Source: Eudorina sp. 2006-703-Eu-15
Taxonomy: Eukaryota > Chlorophyta > Chlorophyceae > Chlamydomonadales > Volvocaceae
Reading direction: 5' to 3'
NCBI GenBank assembly: GCA_003117195.1
Contig: BDSI01000044.1
Span: forward strand, 499,952-563,951
Length of the DNA stretch: 64,000 nucleotides
Part shown: one piece after another, positions 1 to 13,000 of the stretch
How the letters are laid out: each line of letters starts with the position of its first letter
How positions within the stretch are numbered: the first letter of the stretch is position 1
Made by a program: the position numbers and the translations under genes
Notes under the pieces: generated by a model
The model's input: only the letters and a program-made list of their open reading frames with translations
Told to the model about the DNA's origin: nothing
Database searches by the model: none

Positions 1-492
1 CGGGCGGCGTCGGCCTGCAAGGGGCCGGGCCGGGGGGGAAGGGGGGGAGAAGGGGGATAATGAGAAGCCCACCCAGGGCAGGAGGGCAGGGATGTTGCGG
101 TAGGGGCCAAGGGAGACTGGGTGGGCCCCGCCCAGTATAGTCAAGAGGGTGACTGATCAAGGCGCGGCGGCACTCGTAGAGCTGCGTCTGACTCAAGGTG
201 GATCCAGGAGGAGTGGCCGGCCGGAGAGGTCCCGAAGCCCCCAGCGCCCAGCCCGCGCCGCACCCCGGCCCCCCGTCACGATCAGAGGCGCCCAGGGCAC
301 TCAGGTCGCGCAGGTCGCTGACGACTCGGGGCCGGTCACACACGCGCATGTCCCGTGGTCGCCCCACGAGCCACACGTTAAACAACCTGTGGTAACTACC
401 CGTCCAGAAGGAAACCGGGGGTCGTTCGATCGGGTCCACAAACACCCATGATCGCAATGGAAGCAAGGGTAGGTCCCCCCCATCCGCCTCAC

Positions 493-3400
493 CTGCAGGC
501 GGTGCAGGGCCTGGGTGTCGATGCAGATCTCGTCGGGGCGGGGCGGCGGGACGGTGTCGGGCAGCTGGGGCCGCCAGGGGGAGCTCAGCCGCTGGAAGGG
601 GCGCGTGGGGCGGCCTGAGGGGTGGGCCCCCGCAGGGGCACAGGTGAAGAGGGGGGCGAGGGCGGCACAGCGCGGTGACCGGGATGTAGGGGGAGGGGGG
701 GTGGAGGGCTGCGCTTCGTTGTCGATAAGGTTCCAAGCCGTATGGGTAGGTTCCAAAGCGAGGACCCATGTGACAAAGTCGCGTCGCGCAGAGTGGAGTG
801 ACAGGGAAAGTACCTCCGGCACCTCGTTGCGGCCCCCAGGAGGGCCGGCACCCTCCGACAGCAGCGCGGCGCCCACAGCACCACCCATTCCGCCCGGGTG
901 CCGGGCTGCCTAACAGGGCCCCCGCACACGCCGCCGCGCCGCCGCACCTTCCTCGTCCATGCAGTACAGATCCAGGGCGGGGCAGTTGTGCTCGTCCCGC
1001 GATGCCACGACCAGTACCCGCTCTAATGTCCCATCCACCTCTCCTCCGCCACCGCCGCCGCCGGCCCCTGGCGGCGGCAGCGGCGACGCAGCCGCCGCCG
1101 CTGCAACGGCCCCGGCGGCGGCGGCCGCCGCCGCCGCCGCCGCCACACGCGGGCAGCCAAACGCGCCCACCACCGCCGGCTTCAAGTTGTACAACAACAC
1201 CCTGGCGGCACCAGCTGCTACTGCCGTCAACAGCGTCTGATCATCAGGAAAGTGCAGTCGTACGGCGAGCTGTAGCCTGACCTCCTCGGATCCGGATCCG
1301 GATCCGGGCGCGGGGGCGGAGAGGGCCAGGTGGGTGTGGCTGGCCAGTCCGGGGCAGGCCAGCCGCATGAGCGCCCACAGCTCATGGGCGGGGAGGCCGA
1401 TGGCTCCCGGGTGGAGGGAGGCGTCTGCCGGGGGGTGTGGGGGTGGGGACGGGGGTGGGGCAGGTGCGCGGGGACACAGTAAAAACCGTAAAGACGAGTC
1501 CGAACAGCACTTCCGCGCCGCCTCTGGGGGAGCCTAGCGACCCAGGCCCCGATGTGCGCCCCTGGCCCTACCCAACCCTGTCGTACCCAACCCTGCCGTA
1601 CCCAACCCTGCCGTACCCAACCCTCCTTGCCCTATCCCCTACCGTGCAGCAGCAGCTCCAGCACGTTGCCCCGCGGCCCTGACGGCGCCGCGGGGACCAG
1701 CGCGGATGAGGCGACCGCCGCGGCGGCGTCCGCGCGCTCCCCCGCCCCCGCCGCCACCTGCTTCCCCTCGACGGCGCTGACGTCTCCGCGGGGCGAGGCG
1801 CCCGGCGAGCGCACTTCCCCCCCCGCTGCGGACCCGCGCCGCCGCTGCCGCGTCGAGGAGCTCGCCACTGACGCCGCTCGACTGCCGCCGCCGCCGCCGC
1901 TGACTCCGGCCGCGGATTCGGTAACGCTGCCCCCGTCGCGGTGCTGCGCCGCCTCCGCGGCGTCCCCGTTGGACCGCTCCGCCGCCAAGCCTTCTTCCGC
2001 TGCCAGCGCCCCGCCGGCCCCGTCAGCGGCCTCGTCCGGCAAGGCGGCTTCGTCCGCGGCGGCGGCCAGCCCCGCCGCGCCGCCAACCAAGCTCGCCGCC
2101 AGGCTCCCGGGTCTGGATCGAGCGTGTCGGCTCGACGCCGCGGGGCTGGCGATGTCGCCCGAGCGCTGCAACTCCTCCGAGCCCACGACCGAGCCGGCGA
2201 CCGACGACCGACCCACGGGTCCGTCGGCCTCCGCACGTGTCCTGACAGACCCGAGGGACGCAGGCCCTGCAGGCAGCCCGGCCACCGAACCCGCAGCACG
2301 GGGCGCTGCTGCACCGTTGATCTCAACGGATCCGGCAACGGATTCCGCAACCGACTCGCCGGCGGCCGACGGCCGACGGGAGCGACGCGACCCGGCGACG
2401 GACCCCGGCGGCGGCGACGGAGGTGGCGGGGAGGGCCGCGGCGGCGGCGCCGCCGCGTGCGCCGGCGACGCGAGGGCGCCGCTCCGCGACCCAAAGCCGC
2501 CGCTGCCGCCGCCTGCCGCTGCTTCCCGGCCGTCCCCCTCCGGGAAACCTAGGCCGAGCTCCAGGAGGGCCCAGCCACGGCCCAGCGCCTCGGTCTGGTT
2601 GAGGGAGCGCAGCTTGTCGTGCGCCTGCTGCAGCAGCTGCTGCAGGGCGGCCACCTGCGCGGGAAGGAGGGGCGGAGGGGCGAGTGGGGTGGGGTGTGGC
2701 TGGCGGAGGGACAGCAGCGAGTGGGTGGGGCCGCCACTTGGTTTGCTGCGCCCTGGAGGGGGAGGCGGAAGGGCGTCGAGTCATGGGTGGCGGGCAACAC
2801 CAAAGAAAATCCGCTCGCTGCCAGGGGCCACACCCGTGTGGGGGAAGTGCAGGCAGGGGATGAATGCGCGGTGTAGTGAGCTGCACGGCACAGCAGGCGC
2901 GACCAGATGTCTCGAGGGGCCTGATCAGCCCGCCACATACCCCGCCCCCGGACCCCCCCTTTCGGCCAGGCGGCCCCCCGGCTCCGCTCCCCTTCCGCGC
3001 CCCTTGCAACCCCGGCCCGGCCCGTGTCTATGCTCTGGCAGTCGGCGACGTTGTGCTCTGTGCGTCTCCCAGTGCACCTCACCCTCCGGACCATTCCACT
3101 TTCAACGGCCCCGCCCCCGGGCCCGTCGAGCCCGACCCACCCGACCGCCCCCCTGCTGCACGCGCCTGCGCCCTCATCTCCGCCACCGCCGCCGCCCGCT
3201 GCTGCAGCGCCTCCGCCTCCAGATGCGCCCGCTGGCTGCGCAGCGCCGCCTCCGCCGCCACCCGGGCCGCCTCCGCCGCCTCGTCCCGCTCCACGATGGT
3301 CTGCTTCAGCGCCGCCATCTCCGCCTCCAACTGCGCCAGGGCCTGCGGTGGGCGGTGTAGCAAGGGAGCGAGCAAGCGGGTGCGGCCGTGAGTTGGTGAA

Positions 3401-5123
3401 GGGGGGGCGGGGGCCGGTGCCGTGGTTTTCTGTGGTTTCTCGCCCGCCCACCTGCAGTCTCTGCTCGTCCAGCTCCGCCGCCCGGCGGGCCTGCTCCTCC
3501 TTGGCCGCGATGAGCGCCTCCTTCTCCTCCGTCAGACCCGCCACCTCATCTCGGTAGGCGGAGATCTCGGCGGTGGCGGAGGCCAGCGCCTCGCGGGTGG
3601 CGGCCAGCTCGGCCTGGGGGGGCCGGGAGGGGGCGGGAGGGAGGGGCGTGTGGGGGATATGGGATATGCCGAGATGAATGCGGCTGCCCGGTGGCCGGAG
3701 GCGAGTGGTGTGTGGTGCGGTGCGGCCGCACAAGCGCGGGGTGTTGGGGGCGGCCCAGCTCTCGGGCAGCAGCAGGCTGTAGCACGAGAAGGCTGCAGTG
3801 CGCGGTTCGGGCGGAGGCCTTCCGCTAGCCCAGCCAGCCAGCCAGCCCATCGGATACCATCATAGCCACCTAGCGATTACCTGTAGGCGCCGTACCCACC
3901 CATCCACCCACCTAGCATAGGTCCGCTTGGTCGGGTCTTCGGTCTGTACTTGCTACTTCCCAGCCCTGCAGACAATCCTCGCATGTCTTATCGCGGTGGT
4001 GATCTCCCCCTCCCCCACCCCAACCCACCAGCAGGCCGTCTCGGTCGTCCCCCAGCCGCTGCATCTCGTCCATGGCCTCCTGGTTCTGAGCCATCAGCTC
4101 CGAGACCAGCTTCTCCGCGGCTGCAGCGGTCATCTGCTCCCGGTTCTGGAACTGCCGGGCCTGCAGCAGCGCGGGAGCAGGGCGGGAGGGTTGGGTCGCC
4201 AGGTAAGGGTCCCGGGAGGGGGGACGGAGGGTGGGGGGGCCCGCACGCCAAGTCAGCAACGCACGGAAAGGGCAGCGACCGCGCCGGCCTGGTACTGCCT
4301 GTTCCCATCCCATCCCATCCCCGGGTACCCGTACCTGAACTCTGATCGACATCCTCTTTCCACTCACAGGCCGGTAGGCCCGCCTATACCCCGGTCGGTG
4401 TGCTGCTGCGCGGTGCGCCGCCCGCCCGCCCGCCCGCCCTCCTCAGCACCACCTTACACAGCAGATAGCACAACCCTCTTCCTCTAAACCCTCTCCTCAT
4501 TATAGTCACATCCACCCACGGCCTCCCTCCCCCCACAGCCTCTTTCCCACACACACACCCACGCAGCCACCCATACCCCAGCCACCCACCATCTCCCTCA
4601 TGGACTTGAGCGCCGCGCTCTCGCCCCGCGCCGTGGGCTTGTCCAGCAGCTGTGTCTGCAGGTCGGTGCACATCTTCTTGAGGCGCTGGTTCTCGGTGGT
4701 CAGCATGCGGTTGGCGTTCTTGCGGTCCTCCAGCATGTCCGTCAGCTCGCGGAGCTTGTCGTTCAGGGACATGATCTCGCCTGGGGGAGGGGGGCGGGGC
4801 GGGGCGCGCGGGCGGGGGAGTAAGCGGCAAGGGAGGGCGAGGGCGGGGGCGAGGGCGGGGTTGGGGGCGAGGGCCGAAGGGCCGGGCCGGGTGGCCGGCA
4901 GCGCCCGGGTGGTCAGGGCAGGGGTTACGGCAAGGGAGAGGATTCGGGAGGCACCAAGAGGTTGGAGGGACGGTGCGGAGACGGGCAGCAGAATGTGCGG
5001 GCTGTGTTGACGAGATGGAGAGCCAGTGGATGCTGCCCACGTCCCTTCGTCCGATGCTTCCTGACTGACGGATGGACTGACCGACCGGGGTGACCCCGAA
5101 TGGAGGCATCCGGCCGATAACAT
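493..5123 (-). CDS. Unrecognised coiled-coil protein, multi-exon, runs off the left edge
   Basis: I do not recognise this family. Exons that fit in phase are 4590-4780, 4029-4160, 3452-3613, one starting at 3342 (its 3' end near 3160-3220 is unresolved), 1643-2654, 948-1424 and 493-614. The first four encode highly charged heptad-like helices (for example LNDKLRELTDMLEDRKNAN and LTEEKEALIAAKEEQARRA), so a long coiled coil. The 1643-2654 exon starts with another helix and then runs into about 270 residues of Ala/Gly/Ser/Glu low complexity. The following exons have a globular look (LWALMRLACPGLASHTHLAL, RVLVVASRDEHNCPALDLYC). The N terminus is uncertain: an ATG at 5123 opens a frame that reads straight into the first coil, but a good acceptor at 4781 suggests a separate upstream exon. 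The C terminus lies left of 493, possibly outside the window. A cytoskeletal or ciliary role is possible but is not shown by the sequence. Confidence 0.6.
1566..1625. repeat. 15-bp minisatellite in an intron
   Basis: About four copies of a 15-bp unit (TACCCAACCCTGCCG, with one T/C variant) lie inside the intron between exons 1643-2654 and 948-1424 of the coiled-coil gene, next to its donor site. Confidence 0.8.
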
Positions 5124-6054
5124 GACGAGTCATTCAACCCGGACAGTGACAAGTTCGTACATGCCATCGTTAGGCACTTGGGCTGTTCAGGATAAGATTT
5201 TCAAGGATGCAGGTGTTTAACGTCTGATGATTATAGAAAGGTGCAGTGTAGCGAACTTCACACCTTGCGTCGTGGAGCGGAACTGTTGCTCCTTCGCCAA
5301 AGTTGCGAATCCATATTGCTCCTTCCGTAGTAATGCTTGCTGATCCTTTTCCAGCTTTGGCCCTGAACGGATTTCATGGCGCTGTCACACATGTCGTCGC
5401 AGATGTCGTTGACCAAGACCCATTCGCTTACCTGGCCCACTGTTGAGATTCGTTCGTCGTGACATTTTTACCTCTGTGGTAGCAGCCCGGAAGGGGCTTG
5501 CTATTTCTCCGGACGCATATGATTATGCTACATGAGTGGATTGTCAACTTCAGTACAATAGGTATGCGTAGTGATACTCGCAAATCAACACAAACATGGC
5601 ATCATGCCATCGTCGACCTGAGTCCCGGATCCGACAGCTAATGAACGAACACGCGGTCGGCGCATAAATCGAACGAACTACATAATGTCAGAGCCAGCCA
5701 CAATTTCCTGTCTATTCTGTAAACACTTGTTGGGAGATCAGCTGCCCCGGCGCAGGAAAAATGGAAAATCTACTTGTTCGTACAAATTGACCGTTGGCAT
5801 CGGGCATAGAAATCCAGATGCGACCGCCTAATCTGACTGGTCCAACCCGTCTTTCCTTACGTAGCACCACACGTCGTCTTCACTCCCGTGGCTGGGCAGG
5901 GCTGGGCAGGTCAGCACCCGGTGCGCCCGGGTCGCGGCACTCGCGGGGTGACGAACTGGGGACCGTTGTCAAGGGCTGCTTCAAATGCGGCCGCGTAATA
6001 AATTGATCAGTTCCAAAAAGATACGACCGCGTCTAATCGCGGAACCAGAATGAA
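5124..6054. other. Intergenic, no gene seen
   Basis: This stretch is richer in A and T than the flanking genes and has only short open frames with no family resemblance. It probably holds the promoter of the coiled-coil gene. It may also hold a missing upstream exon of the methyltransferase, which I could not find. Confidence 0.4.
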
Positions 6055-6762
6055 ATGGTCATCGACGCTAAGGCACGCAGGCGCACAAGGCGAAGTGGCA
6101 AGGGCACCAACACAGTCTTCTTGGCTGACCTCTGCCCCTCAGCCTCCTTCACGGGCATTGACCTGTTGGAGGATCATGTCCAATATGCCAAACGTTGGGC
6201 AGGCAGCCTGGGACTGAGCAACACCCGGTTCGTGCGTGACGACGCCGCAGACCCTTCGTCTGTAGGCGGGGAGTTTGACCTCATGTTCGGCATCGAGAGC
6301 TTCTGTCATGTGGATTCAGATAGCAAGCTGGAGGGCTTCCTGCGGTTTGCGCAGCGCCACCTGCGGCCCAACGGAAGGCTGGTGGTTGTGGACGGCTTCC
6401 GGGGCCGCGATTTTGACCAGCTGTCCCCGGACGTGCAGCAGGCGATGATGTTGGCCGAGAGCGGCTTCCGAATCCGGCGCATGGCGTCGAAGGCGACTTG
6501 GAAGTCACTCGCTTCAGCTGCCGGCTTCACGGTCGTGGATGACACGGACCTCACAGCGGAGGCGCTGGCCTTCTGGACCCAGGGCTGGAAGGTGGCACAC
6601 ACCCTGCTTGTCCTGCTGCCCTGGGCAGTGCGGGCCTACGTTAAACGCAGCATCAAGCACGCCGAGACTGGTGCAAACTTCGTTTCGGTAGCCATGGCCG
6701 CCTATGCCATGGCCTTGGGATCAGCAGAGTATGGGGTCTTGGTCTTCAGGAAGCCAGTGTAG
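6055..6762 (+). CDS. Class I SAM-dependent methyltransferase, N-terminally incomplete
   Basis: One open frame of 235 residues ends at a TAG at 6760-6762. Motifs seen: a partial SAM-binding glycine loop (SGKGTNTVFLADLCP) about 15 residues from the start; the acidic motif after beta-2 (FTGIDLLEDHV); the beta-4 region (FDLMFGIESFCHVD), which resembles sterol/tocopherol-type methyltransferases; and the post-motif strand (LRPNGRLVVVDGF). A C-terminal hydrophobic stretch (HTLLVLLPWAV) may contact a membrane or lipid. The strand and first glycines that should precede SGKG are replaced by an Arg-rich stretch, and an in-frame stop lies just upstream of the ATG. The gene is therefore either a 5'-truncated copy or lacks an upstream exon that I could not place. 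The substrate cannot be told from the sequence. Confidence 0.6.
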   Translation: MVIDAKARRRTRRSGKGTNTVFLADLCPSASFTGIDLLEDHVQYAKRWAGSLGLSNTRFVRDDAADPSSVGGEFDLMFGIESFCHVDSDSKLEGFLRFAQRHLRPNGRLVVVDGFRGRDFDQLSPDVQQAMMLAESGFRIRRMASKATWKSLASAAGFTVVDDTDLTAEALAFWTQGWKVAHTLLVLLPWAVRAYVKRSIKHAETGANFVSVAMAAYAMALGSAEYGVLVFRKPV

Positions 6763-9658
6763 CTGCATGTGCCGCAGGGGATGTTTGCTGCCAGCAGGAC
6801 GATTTTGAATTGTCTTTGTCGCAGGCTCACTGGCTGGGTCTGAGTGACGGCCATGTCAATCATACGAGATGTGAGCGATGGGTGGGCGGCCTGCAAGGAC
6901 AAATTGACGACCACGATTTGACTGCGACGGTTAAGTGTTTATGTGCTGAGTATGTACAATCAGTGGCAAGGGGTTTGCTCATCACTGACGCGCCCATCCG
7001 CGCGCCTTTGGCTTCCAGGACAAAAAGTACGCATCGTATCCAACTGCGTGCAGTGTGATGAAGGTTGGGTGGAAGGTTGGGAAACATGGTAGGGGGCGGC
7101 ACATACAAATTAGACAGGTGGAACGAACATGGGGCAGTATTGGACGCGGCTTATCGTTCAGGACAGATATTTTGTATTCTATACGGGCCAGCTCGGTGGC
7201 GGCGACGGTGGCGGCTGTGCATACTGGCAAAGCATATGTAGCCAGCCCAGCCCCCCACGGGGGTGCAACAGTGCGTGTGGGATATATATTGAATGAATGA
7301 ACGTTACAGCAACGGACCCCAAAGGGATCAACGGTGTATACCAGGGCAAGCCCCAGCAGGCCCCACCGACCAGGCAGCAAGACACCTCCACACCTCAACG
7401 CCGCAAACAAAAACACAACGGGCCATGAACCCATGCAGACAGACGGGATATTGTCATCTTGGCGGCATCCAGGCAAACGGGCCTGCGCGCGATGAGGGCC
7501 GCCCGGTCCAGGGCCACGGACGGTAACCTGCAACAAACGGATGGAGCTGAAAGGATGGCCACCCGCCGCCGGCAGGTGGTGGCGGAGTTTTGGAGCCGGC
7601 CGGCTCTACATACGACTTCACAGAGCTAGGAAAGCCGATCAGAGATGGGGGCTACGCACGAACGCACCCCATCTTGAAGGTGTCCGGCGTACTGCGTGTT
7701 CGGATGTTGTATATAGTCCACCGGTTTGGTGGCGTCAAAAGACACCGATTTGGAGACCTGCCGTAGGTTATATACAGGGCTGCACGTCACAGATGACGTG
7801 TCCTCTTCCCGAATGTTCTCGGGCGACAGGTTCGCGACCGTCCAGACGAAGTTCCAGAAGATCCGAAGAAGTCTCCAATCGGGTTGCCAGTCAGCGCCAG
7901 GGAACAGTCCCAGCCATAGCCAGATGCTATGACCCCCGCCTATGCACAGCGCATAGACTTCCGCAGACAGATGCGGCATTAATACAACAGAGGCCGACAG
8001 AACGTAGCTCAGGCGCTACTCGGCATACGAACAGCTCGTCAGACAGTTGGCCTGTACGTCGGGCAAGTCAGACTACGTTCAATAGTAGTTTCGGACGTAT
8101 CAGACGTATTACCAGAATTATTGTCAGACCAATTATTATTAGATATTATAACAATGTTAAATCTTACAGAATTAGTGCGTATCAGATTACGCAGTATACA
8201 ACATCGGACGGGCCTTGTCGAGGCATGCCCCCGTACGTATACCTGTATTGCGTTTTGGGCGGGCCCTTGAGGGCGCAGACGTGGATATGGAACCGAAGGA
8301 CCTGAAAAGTCCGCAGATGATGTACGAACGACGTACTAAAAACGACATCCAAATCGTCAGGGCAAACGGCGATCGCCTGGCTGTTGCCTATGCACCTGCA
8401 CACGGATCAGTTGCCCTGGTGCTCGAAACATACGGTACGTACATATCCTTTCATACCTTCATGACCGCCGGCATGCATCGGGTACAGAACTCTCATCCTC
8501 CGCGCGCACTGATAGGAAAGATACGGCCGCCTGATCATCAGGCTACTCCTAGCCATTCTTAATTTACAATAACAGCAATTCCACCCGCAGAACCGGGCCA
8601 TCGGTGCGAATCCACGCAGGACGAGTCATGCTTTCTGGCTGGGTCAAACCGCTACGCGTCGGTTGTGGACGGCGCTGCGCTCTCCTTGCACCCTCGTCCC
8701 ACAACGCCCAGCCCCAATCCTCAACTTCGGGACTTCCGCTCCGGTCCCCTTGGAGGAAGACTTCCGCATTGCTCATACAGGCAACCAACAACGTGTATGC
8801 GGTCACAAACTCCAGCGATGCGCACTGCTGCAGCACACTGTGGCATGTGGTAGTAGTGACTATCCCAAACAGTTCCAAAGAACCAACCACGGGTAGTCCT
8901 CGTTGCAGATGCCCCCTGCCCTGCTGCCCTCCCGCCCGCAGGCCTCCGCCGTAGGGTTCGGAGGCGGACGCCTCCGCACCCTCCGAACAGCCAATAATGG
9001 CTTGGGAAGCAATTGATTCCTGTCCAAAGCAAAGCAACCAGAAGCACCCGCCGTCAGCATCAACAGCGACAGTAAACACGCCCGTGACTAACGAAATCCG
9101 TACGTCCGTTAGCACGTCGTCGTCGTCGTCGTCAGCGTCAGCGTCCAACAGCAAGATATGACTCTTAAGCAAAGTGAATTGAGCACCGCGGGCCTCTCAT
9201 GCCGCCCCCCGGGCAGGATTGAGCCCAGCACGGGGCGTCGGTGTGGCCGCACCGGCGGAAAGGAAAGGTAGCGGCGCCGTCGGCCTGCGCCCATCGTAGG
9301 CTTGTTCAGCCCCAGAGCCCGGGTCCTACCGCACTCCCCACCGTCAGCCGACACCCGTACATACCCGTACATACATACGTACGTACGTACGTACATGCAA
9401 AGGAAGTGGCTAGGTGGGCGCCGCCCACCGACAATGGAGCCCCACTGTAGCAGCATGTAAGATGTAACATTTCCTAGGGACTCATACGTTGATGTATGCG
9501 TGTGCGAAAGGACGACACATTTGAAGCAGTATGTTGCGAATCGCCGTGTCGACGGCAACCCTCGCACGCTCAGCTGCGGCTGCCTTGATGGTTGATGCCC
9601 GCACCATGTCGATATACACACACGCGCACCCGTCACCCGCACGCACGTCCACTTAGTG
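6763..9658. other. Intergenic region, no supported gene
   Basis: The region is a mix of AT-richer DNA (a TATATATT run near 7290; AT-rich stretch 8090-8190) and GC-rich patches. Several open frames exist, the longest being 7541-8305 (+) and 8564-9172 (-), but none has recognisable motifs, coherent splice structure or codon character like the neighbouring genes. A short GTC/GAC triplet run is at about 9115-9132. Confidence 0.4.
9369..9396. repeat. Tetranucleotide microsatellite (TACA/TACG)
   Basis: A short run of ACAT and then ACGT tetranucleotides, ending in GTACATG. Non-coding. Confidence 0.7.
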
Positions 9659-9663
9659 TTACA
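9659..9663 (-). terminator. Putative TGTAA polyadenylation signal of NSE4
   Basis: The minus strand reads TGTAA here, about 400 bp past the NSE4 stop codon. TGTAA is the usual polyadenylation signal of volvocine algae. Placement is by inference. Confidence 0.45.
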
Positions 9664-10060
9664 CCCATAATCCCCAATTCCGCACACCGAAGACCGAGCT
9701 CGCCATTGCAGCGGAGCTCCCCCTGACCCTCATACTCCCGTCCCCACGCCGCAGGACAACCGACAGCCCACGGGACATGGCGCCTGCCGTGGTGGTGCGC
9801 TGCTCCCTTGGCCTGGCCGCCAGAGGCCCACACGCCCTGACATCCTGACCTGATTCCCCCCTGGAACCCAAAGCAACCCGCACCATGGCCGCCGCCGCCA
9901 CCGCGGCCGCCGCCGCCACCGCATACCCCCCCCCAGTGTTCCCCGCCGATGCAGACCGCAGAAACGGAGTCTGCCCCGCCGGCCGCGGCCGCCACCCGAC
10001 CGCGTTTCCTCAGACGATTCTCCTGTCGGTCCCCCCGGCGGAGCCTGTCCCTGCAGGTCG

Positions 10061-13000
10061 TCACCCGCCTCCTCCTCCGTGGCCGCGTTGAGCCGCCCCG
10101 GATCCGCTCTGCCCGGCTCCAGCTCCGGAACCCGACCCGCTGGCTCCGGCCCCGCCGGAACCCCCACCACCGGTCCCCTGTCCGCCTGCTGCCCCGGAGG
10201 GGCCTGCACCCGACCCGCCGCCGGCCGCTACAGCCCCCGGCTCGACGTCCTCGTCGCCGCTGTAGTGGCGACTTGGCATCAGGCAGCGCGCCCGCGGCAC
10301 GCGCCGACACATCTCCCGCCAGTCCCCCATGTTCAGCGGGATGATGAAGTGCACCTGCTGCAGCAGCGCCGCCGCCTGGGCGCCGCCGGCGCTGGAGGGG
10401 GCGGCGGCGGAGGCCGTGGCGCCGGTCATGACGGAACCGCTGGCGGCGGTCACGCCGGGCGAGGTCGCCCGCTGCTGGCTGCTGCCGCCGCCGCCGCTTC
10501 CGAGATTGCCCAAGCGCGCCGCCCGGCCCTGCTTGGACGCTTTTCGGTGGGCGCTGTGCTCCTCCCTCGTGAGGGCTGCCAGAGTGAGCTGGCAGTCGGA
10601 GGTAAAGTGGACCTGACCGGGCGACGAAAGCAAGGGGCGAGATCGGGCGATGGCATGCGATTCCTGGTAATGCGGAGACCAGCTGATGGATATTACCTTA
10701 CAGAAGCAATCCAGCATCACTGCTAACCGCTAGCCGCGCCACCGTCCGTAAAAGCCGGGGGCGGGGTCGATGGGCGAACCTTAGGATCTAACAACCAGTC
10801 CGGAGCAGTCCGGTGGGGTCCGGTGCAGGACCGCCCGCAGCCCCCTCCGCCGCTTCAGCCCGACGCGCCGACGCGCCACGAACCCGGCCTCGCCATGAAT
10901 GTGAAACGCCCGTAAGATGAACGTGCACATGTGCACATGTCCGCTTCACATATCGCCATTACCAACACCCGGCGCCGGCCACACCCCCATCAGGCACGCA
11001 CAGCATGTGCTGCCGCCCACTCACCACCAGGGCGCCCTCGGCCAGCAGGTGCCCCACCGCGTGGTTGTTCTCCACCGTCTGCGCGAAGCCCTCGTGGTCC
11101 AGGATGACCTCCACCAGCGGACGAAAGGCGGTCTCCGGCAGCCGCAGCCCCGACGCCATCACCACAGTCGGTGCCTCCGGCTCGCGGCCGGCCGCGGCGG
11201 CGGCGGCGGCCGCCGCCTGCGCCGCCCGGCGCACCGCCCGCAGCCGGGTGAGGGCCTCCTCCATGATGCGGGAGGTGAAGGAGTCCACCTGCTCGGTGCT
11301 GCCTGTCAGGTCGACAATGCCAGTGTGCATGTGGCCGTTGTAAAAGGACAGGACAAGGAGAGCAGGAAGGACAGCGCGGCGCACAGGATGCGCAGCGCAT
11401 GTGTTGATGAATAATGATGGCAGTTGTACGGCCAGGAGGAGGGCAAGGCGCTTTGCAGGGTGATACCGTACAGTGTGGGGCGCGCGACACGGCTGCGACC
11501 CTCGCAGACCCCGGCTCTCGCTTTGACAGTGTGCAAAACTGCTCCCCACCCTCCCCCAACGAGACTTCCCTCAATCACCGACCGACGCCACCGCCGTTCC
11601 TCCGCTCACCCGCCCACCCACCTTCCTCCGCCGTGTACACCCGCGCCTGCGTCACCGGGGCCACCGGCTCCGGTTTTCGCCGCTGCGCCGCCTGCCGCCG
11701 CGGCTTCGGCTGCACGTCCAACGGTCCGCGCATCACCCCCGCCACGCCCCTCGCCGGCCGGAACAGCGGCGCCGCCACCGCCGCCAGCCGATCCCAGTTG
11801 ACCCCGTGCCCGCCGTCCGCCGCCGGGTGCCTCGCCAGCAGCCCCGACACCAGATCCTGCGGCGTCCGTTGGCCCAACCGCTCCAACTGCCGGGTAGACT
11901 GCAGCGCGGCGCCTGACAGCATGTGATGCTGTACGGCGTCGCACGCCGCCTGGGCACCTGTACCGATGCCGTCCAGTGTCACATCGCTGTCCTTGACAAG
12001 CCCCAGAAAGCGCAGACTGGAGGCCAGGTCGGGACGCTCCAGCTCCCCTCGGTGCTGCAGCAGCTGCCGCTCCTGGTCGCGCAGCCGCTTCCACATCAGG
12101 TGCCGGCTCATGCTCCCCGCACGGCCCCCCGGGGTCTGCGGCTGGCTCCCGCCGGCGCCGGCGCTGCCGCCGCCGCCAGGGCGGTCAGGCCGCCGACCGC
12201 CGCCGCCGCCGCCGGCGCCAGAGCCAGGCGGCGGCCGACTGCCCCCCGGGGGAGCGACCATACCGACGGGCGTGAAGGCATCGCCGCCGTTGGCGCCCTG
12301 TGCGCCGTTACCAGCTGCGCCGGGAGGCCGGCTGCCGCCCGCGCCGCTGCTGGGCGATGCCCCCGGGGGCTGGGACCCGGCGCCGCCCGCACCCCGGGTC
12401 GTTCCGCCGGCCGCGGGGCCGCGCGGCGCCGCGCCTAGGGCGTCGCGACCCGTGGAACCGCCGTTCCTTGGCGTGCGCGGCTGTGCTCCTGCGCCTTCCG
12501 CTCCTAAGGCGTTGGATCGTGGCTGCGGTGGCGGTGGTTGTGGTGGTTGCGGTGGCGGTGGTTGCGGTGGCGGTGGTTGTGGTGGTTGCGGTTGTGGTGG
12601 TTGCGGCTGCGGCTGTGGCTGCGGCAGGGCTGCGGGCCTCGCCGCGGTCGGTGGTGGACTGGTAGTGGGCGGCGCTGGGGGCTGCAGCGACTGCGGCGAC
12701 ATGACTCGTGGATGCGGGGCCGGCGGGGGAAGGTCCGAACCGGGCACCGCGGGTGAGGCCGCACCGGGGCCGGGGACCGGGCCGCTGCCGGGCGCGTCGG
12801 CCGGACCGGTTGCGGTCGCGGCTGTGTGCCGGCCGTGTGGCGTTGAGGGCGTGGCTGCGGCTACGGCTGTGGTGGCTGGGGCTGCGGCTGTGGGGGGGGC
12901 TGTGGCTGCAGCTGCGGCTGCGGCTGCGGCTGGTGCCCGGGCTATGCCGTTAGGTGGCACCGGTTGGGCTGCGCGGTCAGGGCGGGCCGGTGCCGCTGGC

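Noticed and set aside
1552..3360. A 602-codon plus-strand frame
   Set aside because: It is the antisense shadow of GC-rich minus-strand exons that fit together by splicing phase.
7541..8305. A 254-codon plus frame
   Set aside because: It has no motif, an unusual composition for this genome, and ends in AT-rich DNA that gives Ile/Tyr/Arg runs.
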